From positions 27,940 to 91,939 of the forward strand of contig QRFJ01004307.1 in assembly GCA_006176705.1 (NCBI GenBank): a stretch of DNA of 64,000 nt, given 5' to 3'. The stretch comes from Cocos nucifera (taxonomy: Eukaryota; Streptophyta; Magnoliopsida; Arecales; Arecaceae). The notes under the pieces were generated by a model, which ran no database searches, was not told the origin of the DNA, and saw only the letters and a program-made list of their open reading frames with translations. A program made the position numbers and the translations under genes. Positions 22,149 through 32,817 of this stretch are shown here, piece by piece. Numbering within the stretch: position 1 is the stretch's first letter; the number at the start of each line of letters is the position of its first letter.

Positions 22149-23426
22149 TTGCCTGTTGCAGCCTATTTCGATTATGAAATATGGCAAATGGACGTGAAAA
22201 CGGCATTCCTAAATGGATATCTTGAGGAAGATATCTATATGGAACAGCCGCTAGGTTTCACATCCAGTGATACTGATCACAAGGTTTGCAAGCTGCAAAG
22301 GTCCATATATGGACTTAAGCAAGCATCTCGGAGCTGGAACACTCGTTTCAATGATGTGATCAAAAAGTTTGGTTTCATCAAAAATGAAGAGGAACCATGT
22401 GTTTTCAAAAGGGTCAGTGGGAGCGCTGTTGTCTTCCTCGTATTGTACGTGGATGACATCCTCCTTATTGGGAATGATATTCCCATGTTGACATCAGTCA
22501 AGATGTGGTTGTCCAAGGAATTCTCCATGAAAGACCTAGGTGAAGCATCCTTTATTCTAGGAATTAAGGTCTATAGGGATAGACCGAATAGGATGCTAGG
22601 ACTTTCACAGAAGATGTACATAGAGGAAGTACTAAAGAGGTTTAGTATGGAAAACTCTAAGAGGGGATTAATACCCTTCAGACATGGTATTCATCTTTCC
22701 AAGAAGATGTGCCCCAGCACACCTGAGGAAATAGAACGCATGAGCAAGATCCCTTATGCTTCTGCAATAGGGAGCCTCATGTATGCCATGCTATGTACAC
22801 GACCTGATATAGCCCATGCTGTGAGTGTCACAAGCAGATATCAGTCAAATCCAGGTGAAGAACACTGGACTTCTGTGAAATGTATCCTTAAGTACTTGAG
22901 AAGAACTAAGGATATGATGTTGGTCTTTGGTAATGGAGAACTCCAAGTTCAGGGATACACAGACTCGGACTTCATGTCCGATATAGATGATCGAAAGTCG
23001 ACATCTGGAAGTCTGTTTGTGTGCAATGGTGGAGCTGTCAGCTGGAAGAGTTCCAAGCAAACTGTGATAGCAGATTCCACCATGGAAGCAGAATATATAG
23101 CTGCATCAGAGGCTGCAAAGGAAGCATTCTGGTACAAGAAGTTTGCTGCAGAAATTGGAGTAATGCCATCAGATGCCATTCCTCTTTACTGCGACAACAA
23201 TGGCGCCATAGCCCTTGCTAAGGAGCCGAGGTCTCACCAGAAGTCCAAGCACATTGAGCGGCGATATCATCTCATCCGCGATTACCTTGAGAAAGGTTAC
23301 GTTGAGGTCAAGAGAGTCAACTCCACAGATAATGTGGCAGACCCACTTACAAAGCCGTTGGGCCAGCAGAAGATCGAAGCCCACCTTGAGAAGATGGGAC
23401 TTAGACTTGTAGCCAATTGGCTTTAG
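22149..23426 (+). CDS. Copia A2 reverse transcriptase-RNase H, uninterrupted 425-codon ORF
   Basis: It covers most of RT and all of RNase H of the element's polyprotein. The first RT strands lie upstream in another frame, so this is a fragment and not an independent gene. Visible motifs are IWQMDVKTAFLNG near 22180, the catalytic YVDDILL at 22446-22466, and the RNase H segment with YTDSDF near 22960, STSGSLF near 23000, TMEAEYIA near 23080 and HIERRYH near 23250. It ends NWL at TAG 23424-23426, fourteen bases before the 3' LTR. The catalytic residues seem intact. There is no start signal of its own; the ORF's first codon is simply the first ATG after a frameshift. Confidence 0.85.
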   Translation: MPVAAYFDYEIWQMDVKTAFLNGYLEEDIYMEQPLGFTSSDTDHKVCKLQRSIYGLKQASRSWNTRFNDVIKKFGFIKNEEEPCVFKRVSGSAVVFLVLYVDDILLIGNDIPMLTSVKMWLSKEFSMKDLGEASFILGIKVYRDRPNRMLGLSQKMYIEEVLKRFSMENSKRGLIPFRHGIHLSKKMCPSTPEEIERMSKIPYASAIGSLMYAMLCTRPDIAHAVSVTSRYQSNPGEEHWTSVKCILKYLRRTKDMMLVFGNGELQVQGYTDSDFMSDIDDRKSTSGSLFVCNGGAVSWKSSKQTVIADSTMEAEYIAASEAAKEAFWYKKFAAEIGVMPSDAIPLYCDNNGAIALAKEPRSHQKSKHIERRYHLIRDYLEKGYVEVKRVNSTDNVADPLTKPLGQQKIEAHLEKMGLRLVANWL

Positions 23427-23440
23427 GACAAGTGGGAGAT
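23427..23440 (+). promoter_or_regulatory. A2 polypurine tract
   Basis: GACAAGTGGGAGAT directly abuts the 3' LTR at 23441. Confidence 0.85.
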
Positions 23441-25709
23441 TGTTAGATATATGTGCCCTAGAAGCCAGAATTGGCTGACACTTGTAATACACTTCTAGGG
23501 GCAAAATTATAATTTTGACTATAATTAATGAAATGGGTTATTTTCTATCACACATGTGTATTTAGTGTCTGTGATACATCCTTTGAGTTAATGGTAATGA
23601 TAATTCATATTTTCAAGAGTTGAAAATTTAAGACATGAATAATCATTATTAACTCATAAAACAGCTCCCGACCATAGGATCATCACGAGGATGGTGATTG
23701 ATCCGGAAGGTTGGTGTACGATCGCTTCTCTTTAGTAGATGAGTCTTGAGTCTACGGTGTGGAGACACCGGAGCGAGAGTACAGGTACTCGTTAGAGAAC
23801 GAGGGCACTGAGCGTGACCACCTCGAGTAGTCATTAGGAAGTCTACCTTCTCGTCAATGACTGACTCGATGCTGCAGTAGTGTGTCTGGTTCTTTGACCT
23901 GAGATGCATCGGCAGTTCACCTTGAGGGTGTTATAGTTTGACTACACCATTACTCGGTCTCCTAGCCATATGGAACCCTGAGGTGTATGTTGGCTATGAC
24001 ATGTTCATTGTAGGAACTGGATTGCATCAAGATGGGATCTATCTACCTCGGTGGTAGAGGAGTAGCCCTATGATGATCATGAGAATCAAGTCCTGAAGCC
24101 CATGGCCATGGCAGAGTGAAATAATAGAAAGAGTTTCTATTTAGATTTTCACATTGGACTCGAATCGAATGATTACATCATATGACAGAGACTAGGGTTT
24201 GACGAGTTCACCTTAACCCTAATCTGATCGGGGCTCAAGATAGAAGAACTTAATCACACAGGTAGCTGCACCAAGAGGTTCGCATTCAGCTCTGATGGGT
24301 TGCCACCATATACTGCTAGGTGTCACTGGTGGATTTTGGGAGCAATTAGAATGATTTAGATGATCGATCATTCTAGCTGTTCGAATCAGAAGAGTTCTGA
24401 TCCATCGAAAGGAGTTTCGATGATGTCTATGATAGAGATCATGACATATCCCATTACCATACAGAACTGAACCTAACTGGGTCACACAAACAAGGGTTTG
24501 AATCTGGTGATCATCAATTGAACTGATCTAGTTCAATTGATCTGAATGAGATTCAATTAGGTTCAAGGAAATCGTGCTAGCACTCGATTGAACCTAACGT
24601 TCTTCTTTTACTATCATAAATAAGTTGTCCTGACTGAGCCAAAGGAGTTTGTGCTCAATCAGAGGCCTTCATATGGTCTGACTGGAGGTTGTCCAAGTCA
24701 GAATAGGTTGTCTTATTTGTAAGACATTACCTGCCATTTTTGGTCACCTGCCATTTCTTGTTCTTTGACTTTGGTCAAAAGTCTACCTTTGACTGGTCAA
24801 ACGTTGACCATTGACCCTTTGACTTTTGACCACATGTCATGCACCTATTGGAGAGCTGGTGGGGGCCTGTCCCCCTGCCAGAACCTGGCAAGGAGAAGGG
24901 CGCACGCCAAGGGTGGCGTGAGCCCAAGTAGGAGGCGCCTAGGAGTCCTTGTTGGACAAGGACTCCACCTCCCTTTTGGATTCCAATCAGAGTTCTACTA
25001 AGAATCCAGTTTGACTGGTCTTAGGCGCCCTCTAAGGAGGAATCCAGGGGTCTCTATTCCAACCAATCAGATTTAGATCTGATTTCACAAAGGGTTGTGA
25101 TTGGTTGAGAGGAAGAGGAGTTGGATCACAAGAGGTCTATAAATAAGACCCTGCGCCCAACCCTAATTCCAATGCTATTAGATACGCCCCAAGGCTGCCT
25201 CTCCCCTCCTTCTCCATGCCATAGTCTCTTCTCCCCTTGCTCTCCACGTCCAAAAGGTGTTTTGGACTTAGGTTGGTGCGATTCAGATCAAGGAAAGGCG
25301 ATCAAAAGCAAGAAGGCTGCGCTGCTGCAAAAGGACGACTGCAGATCTTCAAAAGAGTTTTGAAGATCCTCCAGATCAGATCCAGATCTGATTTTTGGAG
25401 GTGTGATAGAGAAGAAGAGGATCTCCAGATCCAACCCGAGTGGATACTGGTAGAGGCCAGGCGCTTGCGTGGCTAAATCCAGAACCTTCCGCTGCAATCA
25501 GGATCATCTACAGGGTAATAGGATTACCCAAACCAGGTAAATTGAATTTGATTTAATTTATCTTGTTTTATTTTATTTATTAAAATAATAAGAATCAGAT
25601 CTGAAACATATCAAGATCTGATTAAGATCAAGAGAAAATTTTTGAAATATATCTCTTGATCTAATCAGATCTGAACGAACCTAGACCGGGAAATCAGGAT
25701 TTCCCTTCA
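23441..25709 (+). repeat. Copia A2 3' LTR
   Basis: Near-identical to 15328-17598. By eye about 17 substitutions and 4 single-base indels separate them. It carries an eighth TTGAC core (CATTGACCC near 24811 where the 5' LTR has CATTCACCC) and a TATA box at 25138-25145. Confidence 0.95.
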
Positions 25710-25714
25710 TCTGG
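25710..25714. repeat. Target-site duplication of copia A2, right
   Basis: TCTGG, identical to 15323-15327. Confidence 0.93.
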
Positions 25715-26640
25715 CCCATCTGAACCTGCTGTAGAGGTGCCTGAACTAGTTTGGGAACCTAAGGTGGCTGAGAGTGATCTGGCTCTGCCCTCCAAGGTTG
25801 AGATCCTTGAGTACTTATACATTCTTTTTCTATGTCTTGTACTCAAAAGTTTTGATTAAATAAAGTGAATTTTTTTCATACCCTTGAGCGCTTTTCGTAT
25901 CTCGAATGCAGTCTCTCACCAATGTTGATCCACTACCTCAGGGGGTTTTGATAAAGCCTTTGATAAAGAACCTGAGGAAGAAAGTTCATCTTCTGAGGAA
26001 GAAGTTGAAGAAGATGGAGGATGACCTTCGAGCCTCACGAAAGGATGCTTCTGAGGCGACCAAAGAGGTCACTCACCTCTGAGGCTTTCATATGAAGGAA
26101 GCGGTGAGCTTCAGTATCTAGAAGGACAGCTTTGAGAAGGAGATCGCCGAACTCAAAAAAAAAGCCAGCAACAAGTCCTGGGCACTGACAGCAAAGATCA
26201 GCTCTCTTGAAGCTGACCTGAAGGATTCCGAGAAAAAGATCCATCTTCTAGAAGGGAGCTCGCCGTGGTCTAACGATATGGCCCAATACGACTGGAACTG
26301 GTTAATAAAGTTTTTTTAGCTTCAGAAGCAGCTGCAAGATATTGAGGACTAGCATGATAGCTACCGAGTGACTTGGACGGAGAAGGCGTCTAGGCTTGAA
26401 GGCGAGCTCAAGGTTGCTAGAGATGAGGTAGCTCATCTTCAAAAGTGACTGCACAATAATCGGAGAGCCAGCACGAGCGGTGAGTCATAGGAGATTGCCT
26501 CCTTGAAGAGGACCATTGGTGAGCTTTCAGAGATGGTTGAGATGGAGCAGGCCGAGGTTCAATGGCTGAAGCTTCAGCTCACCTATGAACATTGGGCTGT
26601 CAGGATGCAGAGGCCAAGTCTGAAGTTTTAAGTAGATAGC
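25715..26640 (+). pseudogene. T1 reverse-strand gene, continuation after copia A2
   Basis: The acidic tail of exon 3 continues to about 25854. After an AT-rich stretch ending CGAATGCAG at about 25912, a likely acceptor, a further exon begins. It encodes a long Lys/Glu/Leu-rich coiled coil (LRKKVHLLRKKLKKMEDDL near 25970, then heptad-like stretches to about 26620). At least five stops interrupt it. The same arrangement is seen in T2 at 36470-37118. The protein's role is unknown; coiled coils suggest self-association. Confidence 0.6.
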
Positions 26641-27184
26641 GATGAGAGCTTGAGAGTAAGTTTCAGCTCACCAATAGAATGTATGTAGATGGTCTCTTCC
26701 AAAAGAAGGAGCTTGAGGAGGAGTTCTTTAGGCTGAAGCAGGCCTTGGTGATGGCTAGAGGTGACAGATTGAAGTCTGAAGGATTCAGTTTGCCTTAGAG
26801 CTTCGGCCTCTTCCCCATCTTTTTTTCTTTCTTTCAATGTAATCGGCCTTGTCGGCCTATGCTTTACTTGTAATGAACTCATTTTTGTAATGAAATAATA
26901 TATTTTTTGCTATTTTCATTTCGCATAAATCTGAGGCCTATTTGCGGCCTTACCTTCTTTACCTCATTTTTCTCTCTGTCGTTTTCTTATGAAATGCTTG
27001 TTGTGGACACCAAGCTTGTTGTGGATGCTGGGCTTGTTGTGGACATCGAACTAGGACCTCTTTTGCAAACAAGGATAAAGTTTTATCTTTCGCATTTGAC
27101 GTAATTAGGTTGTCGTGGGAAAATACATGTAAGGATTCTCCACCAAGCTTCTTCCTTCTCCAGGTCTTTGGTCTACGAGGTTCT
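26641..27184 (+). other. T1: probable 3' end of the reverse-strand gene
   Basis: Coding-like bias fades after about 26800. The following T-rich segment with TGTAATGAACTC and AATGAAATAATATA (26868-26905) resembles a plant 3' UTR with near-upstream poly(A) elements. 27000-27060 has a short repeated TTGTGGAC/TTGTTGTGGA motif. No other gene is seen. Confidence 0.35.
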
Positions 27185-28040
27185 GACTTTTACTCATGTT
27201 AGGGTGAGGCTTTTCTTCTATTCTTAACATGACTTATGGGGGTGCATTAGGATCGTCGGTAGGGTCTCTCCCTCTATCCTATCTTATATCGATGAGGTCA
27301 TCGACTTTGCTCACATTAGGATGAGATTCTCCTCCTGTTCCTGATGTGGCTTGTGGGAGCGCATTTAGGCCATTGACAGGGCCACTCCCTCCATCCCATC
27401 TTAAATGGATGAGGTCTTCGACTTTGCTCATGTTAGGATGAGGTGCTCCTCCTATTCCTAACAGACTATAGGGGCACATTAGGGTCATTGTCGGAGCCTC
27501 GCCCCTCCTCTCATCTAAAATGAATGAGTTTTTTGACTTTGCTCACTTTAGGATGAGGTTCTCTTCCTATTCCTAATGGATTGTAGGGGCACATTAGGGC
27601 CATTGTTAGGGCCTCTCTCCTCATCTCATCTAAAATGAACAAGACCTTTGACTTTGCTCATTTTAGGATGAGATTCTCCTCCTGCTCCTAACGAACTGTA
27701 GTGGCACATTAGGGCCATTGTCAAGGCCTCTCCCCTCATCTCGTCTAAAATGAACGAGGCCTTCGACTTTGCTCACATTAGGATGAGGTTCTCCTCCTGT
27801 TCCTAATGGGCTGTAGGACCACATTAGGGCCATTGTCAGGATCTCGTTCCTTATCTCATCTAAAATGAATAAGGCCTTCGACTTCGCTCAAGTTAGGATG
27901 AGGCTCTCCTTCTATTTCTAACGGACTGTAGGGGTATATTAGGACAATTGTCAGAGCCTCTCCCCTGATCTCATCTAAAATGATCGAGGCCTCGACTTTG
28001 CTCATGTTAGGACGAGGTTCTCCTCCTGTTCCTAATATGG
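27185..28040 (-). repeat. 115-bp tandem array in gypsy T1
   Basis: Eight imperfect units are marked by GACTTTGCTCA-like starts at 27185, 27303, 27420, 27535, 27650, 27765, 27880 and 27994. Spacing is 118, 117, 115, 115, 115, 115 and 114. Each unit contains TTAGGATGAGGTTCTCCTCC and CATTAGGGCCATTG. It sits between the reverse-strand gene and pol, a position where Tat-lineage elements often carry repeats. The minus-strand open frames here are repeat-derived. Confidence 0.88.
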
Positions 28041-28200
28041 CCATATTTATCATGAGATTAAGTTCGGAGGGTAGTCCCCCTTTATCACTAATATACAACA
28101 AAAATTAGGGTGTTGAAGTAGGGGGATTTCATTGTAATCAAATCATCGGTAATACATTCACAGATTTCTAAATTCCATGGTCGAGGTAGGTCTGCCCCCC
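28041..28200. other. T1 sequence between tandem array and gap
   Basis: About 160 bp of unassigned T1 sequence ending in CCCCCC at the gap. Integrase or RNase H would be expected beyond this point and are not visible. Confidence 0.4.
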
Positions 28201-28225
28201 NNNNNNNNNNNNNNNNNNNNNNNNN
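28201..28225. other. Assembly gap (25 N)
   Basis: A run of 25 N. It separates the tandem array from the middle of a copia LTR, so real sequence is missing; the length 25 is probably a placeholder. Confidence 0.98.
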
Positions 28226-29406
28226 AGAAGAGAGTAGAAGAACGTTAGGTTCAATCGAGTGCTAGCACGATTTCCTTGAACCTAATTGAATCTCATTCAG
28301 ATCAATTGAACTTAGATCAGTTCAATTGATGATCACAAGATTCAAACCTTTGTTTGTGTGACCAGTTAGGTTCAGTTCTGTATGGTAATGGATATGTCAT
28401 GATCTCTATCATCGACATCATCGAAACTCCTTTGATGGATCAGAACTTCTTCTGATTCGAACAGCTAGAATGATCGATCATCTAAATCATTCTAATTGCT
28501 CCCAAATCCACCAGTGACACCTAGCAGTATATGGTGGCAACCCATCAGAGCTGACATGCGAACCTTCTTGTGTGTGCAGCTACCTGTGTGATTCAATTCT
28601 TCTATCTTGAGCCCCGGATCATATTAGGGTTAAGGTAAACTCGCGTCAAACCCTAGTCCTGTCATTATGATTGTAATCATTCGATTTTGAGTTCAATGTG
28701 AAAATCTAAATAGAAACTCTTTCTATTATTTCACTCTGCAATGGCCATCGGGCTTTTTGGACTTGATTCTCATGATTATCATAGGGCTGCTCCTCTACCA
28801 CCGAGGTTGATAGATTCCACTTGATGCCATCCAGTTCCTACAATGAACATGTCATAGCCAACATACACCTCAGGGTTCCATATGGCTAGGAGACGAGTAA
28901 TGGTGTAGTCAAACTATAACACCCTCAGGTAACTGTCGATGCACCTCAGGTCAAAGAACCAGACACACTACTGCAGCATCGAGTCAATCATTGACGAGAA
29001 GGTAGACTCCCTAATGACTACTCGAGGTGGTCACGTTCAGTGCCCTCGTTCTCTAACGAGTACCTATACTCTACTTCTGATGTCTCCACCACCGTAGACT
29101 TAAGACTCATCTACTAAAGAGAAGTGATTGTACACCAACCTTCTGGATCAATCACCATCCTAGTGATGATCCTATGGTCGGAAGCAATTTATGAGCTAAC
29201 AATGATTATTCATGTCTTAAATTTTCAACTCTTAAAAATATAAATTATCATTATCATTAACTCAACGGATGTATCACAGACACTAAATGCACATATGTGA
29301 TAGAAAATAACCTATTTATTGCTTTTAGTCAAAATTATAATTTTGCCCCTAGAAGTGTATTACAAGTGTCAGCCAATTCTGGCTTCTAGGGCACATATAT
29401 CTAACA
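28226..29406 (-). repeat. Copia family A LTR fragment A3
   Basis: On the minus strand it starts TGTTAGATATATGTGCCC at 29406 and follows the A2 LTR for about 1180 bp, until the gap cuts it at a point equivalent to about 16490 of A2. No polypurine tract precedes the LTR start (29407 reads AACGCCACC), so it is the 5' LTR of a minus-strand element or a solo LTR. The hairpin CTCGTT-CTCT-AACGAG is present near 29048-29063. Confidence 0.85.
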
Positions 29407-29411
29407 AACGC

Positions 29412-30500
29412 CACCGAGGAGATTGATAGGTACAAGAATAATTCTTCTCCGAGTTCAGGCTTTGCCAATAGTGGGGATGAGCTAAGATAGTTTTTAAGCT
29501 CCTCAAATATCCGTTGGAACTCTATCATCCAGCAGAAGTTCTTTGGTTGCTTAAGAACTTAGAAGAAGGGCATGCATCACTCGACCGATCTCAAGATGAA
29601 GCGATTTAGGGATGCCACTTTTTTAGTCAGGCGCTGAACTTTTCTAATTATTTTTGGAGTAGTCATCTTCTGAATAGCTCAGATCTTCTCTATATTTGCT
29701 TCAATCCCACACCTTGACACCATAAACCTCAGAAACCTCTCCAAGGTCACACCAAAGGCGCACTTGATCGGATTCAGCTTCATCTTGTACTTCTTGAGTG
29801 CACTGAATGTCTCTTTGAGGTCAGCGATGTCGTTTATTAAAGCTCAGCTTTTGATGAGCATGTCATTCACATACACCTCCATGTTGCGGTCGATCTACTC
29901 CTTAAAGATTTTATTTATTAGGCGCTGGTACGTTGCCTCTAAATTTTTGATTCCAAAATGCATAACCCTATAATAGTAAAGACCATGGTTAGTAACAAAA
30001 GCAGTTTTCTCCTCGTCCTCTGGCACCATCTATATTTGGTTATAGTCGAAAAAGGGATCCATGAAGGTGAGGAGCTCGTGGCCCGAGGTTGCGTCTACCA
30101 GTTGATCAATCCTAGATAGAGAGTAGCTATCTTTTGGATAGGCTTTGTTTAGCTTTTTGAAGTCTATACACATTCTTCACTTGCCGTTGGCCTTCTTGAC
30201 CAGGACCACGTTAGAGATCCAAGTCGGATAGCTGATTTCTCAAATAAATCTGACGTTGAGAAGCTTGTCGACTTCTTCTGCTATTGCCTTCTGCCTTTCT
30301 AGTGCATGACCCCAAACTCTTTCTTTCACTGGTCGATGCTTGGGATCAATGGCCAATCGATGTTCTATAACCTCGACATCAATCCCAGACATATCCATCG
30401 AAACCCAGGCGAAGACATCAACATTCCTCCATAAAAAGGCGATGAGCTACTCCCAAACTTCATCTTCCAGATTGGAGCTAATTTGCACCGTATGCTCCGC
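29412..30500 (-). pseudogene. Gypsy T1 reverse transcriptase remnant
   Basis: On the minus strand, from about 30260 downwards, the order of RT motifs is visible: NVVLVKKANGK (near 30210), MCIDFKKLNKAYPKD (about 30170), LTFMDPFFDYNQI (about 30060), KTAFVTNHGLYYYRVM (about 29990), then the catalytic box as YVND at 29862-29873 where YVDD is expected. It goes on through LNPIKCAFGV (about 29770) and fades near 29500, shortly before the A3 insertion. Several stops are present. RNase H and integrase are absent, probably lost in or beyond the gap. Confidence 0.85.
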
Positions 30501-31050
30501 ATTTTCGTCATTCAGGGTGACGGTCACAAGATCTTCTATGGGCTTGCCTCATTCTTCATCGAGGTCATCACGAACATCAAGCCCGTCAACTGGGTAGGGG
30601 TCAAGTCGAGTAACATCTTGTAAGGCGATGGAGTAGCAGTGTCGGGCTAATGCTTGATCACCTCTTATTTCACCTATTCCGTTGTTTGTTGAAAATTTTA
30701 TTTTTAGATAATAGATTGACACTATGGCTCGTAGTACATTCAGACGAGGTCGATCGAGGATTGCATTGTAAGTAGAGGGGGCTTTTACCACTAAAAAGTC
30801 GACCAATGCCTTGGCCTACTTTGTATACTATCCTACAGTCATGGCTAGAGTTATCATTCCCTCCACTGGCACAACATCGCCAGTGAAGTCGACCAATGGG
30901 GAGCTCATGGGTCGTAGATGATTATTAGGTATGGACATTTTAAAGAAAGCATCATAGTACAAAATATTAGCAAAACTTTCATCATCTATCAAAATGTGGC
31001 ATACATCATAATCAACAATGTTAAAAGAGATTACAACCACATCATTGTGT
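30501..31050 (-). pseudogene. Gypsy T1 aspartic protease region remnant
   Basis: Minus-strand frame 31040-30828 reads CHILIDDESFANILYYDAF, the retropepsin-like segment of plant gypsy elements, but the usual D-[TN]-G-S has become DDES. Frame 30806-30549 follows with APSTYNAILDRPRLN, the conserved segment downstream of the protease in these elements. A stop between the two frames and the altered active site show loss of function. Confidence 0.8.
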
Positions 31051-31055
31051 GGGAA

Positions 31056-32676
31056 CTAGACTCCTTGAGCATCCTCATCGGTGAAAGCGATGGGCTCTTT
31101 AGTTCTTTGCCTCTTCTCGAGCTCGACTGACCCGCTAGCCTCCCCTCGTTGAAGTTTTCTAGAGATGGTGTTAATGATGCCGATCGAGGGCTGATCTTCT
31201 CGCTGCTCCTCGCCCCTCGGTGGTTCTGGCGGTGGGGGTGCTCTCAACCAATCCTCTCATCCTTCCGACCGATGTTGCAGGAACCGGCCAAGCCTACCAT
31301 GCTTGATGAGCTCCTTGATCTCGTCTTGGAGCTGGATGCACTATTCTATATTGTGATCAATGATCGCGATGGTAAAGGTAAAACTTGCTAGGATTGCATT
31401 TATCGGGGTGAGTGCACATCCTTTTCGATTTGGTAGTTGCTCTCTGATCTCCATCAGTACTTGAATTTTTGGAGCATTGAAAGGGACGTAGTTGTAGAAT
31501 TTTTTGAAGAGAGAACTCCATCATGCCCTTCTATCTGGGCTTCTTTGCCTCTGGGCTCAGGTAGGGGTTCCGGCCTGCTTACGCTTCAAAGGAGTTCGGG
31601 AGCATGGCTGAGCTCTACTCGATTTTTCTCCAATCATGGGCACATTTGGTTCACCTACTTGCCACTCCTGAGTAGCTTCATTATCCCTAAACTTAAAGGC
31701 CTCTTCAACTCGGGCATAACCTTCAGCCTGAGCCAGCATATCGGCAAAGTTTCTAGGGTACTTCTTCTCTAGAAAGAATAATAAATCATTCTTCTAAAGG
31801 CCACCCTTGAGTGCGGCCATTGCAATAGACTGGTCCAGGTTCTGGATCTCTAATGCAGCAGCATTAAATCGGATGACATAAGCCCAAATAAATTCCCCCC
31901 CTTCTGCTTGATATTCATTAAAAAATCTGAACCTTGGTGGGAACGTCAGCTGCTAACAAAATGAGCAGCAAATTGATGGCTCATTTGATTGAAGAAAAAG
32001 ATGGTACCCAACTTACGTGTCGAGTACCAGTTTCTAGTGGCTCCCTTAGGGTGGATGGAAAAGATCGGCACAAAATAAAATCTAATGCGCCATGGAGCAG
32101 CATCATTATCTGAAAGGCCTTCAGATGATCGACTGAATTGGTGATCCCATCGTAACTCTCAAACTGTAGAAGCTTGAAGTTTGACGGAATTGGTTCCTAC
32201 ATAATCTTTTGAGAAAAAGGAGGGTCAGTGCAAATATCATTACCATGGAAGGAGGGAACATGATGGAGTTCTTCTATTCATCGGCTCATTTCTTGGAGCA
32301 TTTGATCCAGGAGATCTTCATGATCATTGATCTCTAGGGTTTTCTAGTGGAATGGGGGCAAAGCTCCCCCCGGGGTCGAGTCATGGTCTGAGCAAGGGCT
32401 CTCCACCCTCTGCTTCCTCTTTTCGAAGGTCATCGACCAGCTAGTCCAAGTCGGCCATCCCCAAACTAGATCATTGGACTCCAGAGAATCCTGCTCCAGT
32501 CAAATTGGCGTCGAAGCCTATCGATGCGTGGCCTACATCACCTCCGTAAGATCGTGAATCTGCTGGACCAATAGGTTGAACTACTCAGCACCCACCATGG
32601 TTGCAAGTGGAGCTTGAGTTGTTGGAGCTGAAGCGAGAGTGGAAAGATCTGGATGGGATCTAGTTGCAGAGGCCAT
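31056..32676 (-). pseudogene. Gypsy T1 gag remnant
   Basis: The ATG at 32676 (minus) gives MASATRSHPDLSTL. A long region with several stops leads to the gag core near 32200: FKLLQFESYDGITNSVDHLKAF, then MMLLHGALDFILCRSFPSTL. This resembles the Retrotrans_gag domain of plant Ty3/gypsy elements (Pfam PF03732, from memory). The C-terminal part has ILAQAEGYARVEEAFKFRD-like sequence near 31730 and ends in the Pro-rich and IGIINTIS linker near 31170-31250 that joins gag to protease. No intact zinc knuckle was found. The plus-strand frames here are shadows. Confidence 0.85.
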
Positions 32677-32817
32677 TGACCGTCGGGTTGAAGCTTTTCT
32701 GAGAGGTATTTTCTTAGAAAAGAACACTAGAGAGGAAGAAGAGAGATCACTGTTGAGCACTCCTTTAAGAATAAGAAAACCTTAGGAATAAAGGGACTCT
32801 TCCTCTAGCATTAATCC
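32677..32817 (-). other. Gypsy T1 leader between 5' LTR and gag
   Basis: Short leader of 141 bp. The bases next to the LTR (minus strand GGATTAATGCTAGAGG) do not match a tRNA end that I recognise, so the primer-binding site is not assigned. Confidence 0.5.

Larger units (their letters stand above)
15328..25709 (+). mobile_element. Copia element A2, structurally complete (10,382 bp)
   Basis: It has TG...CA LTRs of 2271 and 2269 bp, a primer-binding site two bases after the 5' LTR, gag-pol in copia order (protease, integrase, RT, RNase H), a polypurine tract touching the 3' LTR, and a perfect TCTGG duplication. The two LTRs differ at about 21 places by eye (roughly 99% identity), so insertion is recent relative to everything else in the window. 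Gag-pol contains about six frameshifts and two in-frame stops, so movement would need proteins from another copy. Long LTRs with this gene order suggest an Angela/Tork-type lineage, which is inference. Confidence 0.95.

Noticed and set aside
27279..28101. Minus-strand frames over the tandem array as a repeat protein
   Set aside because: The 115-bp period is not a multiple of three, so the frame changes in each unit.
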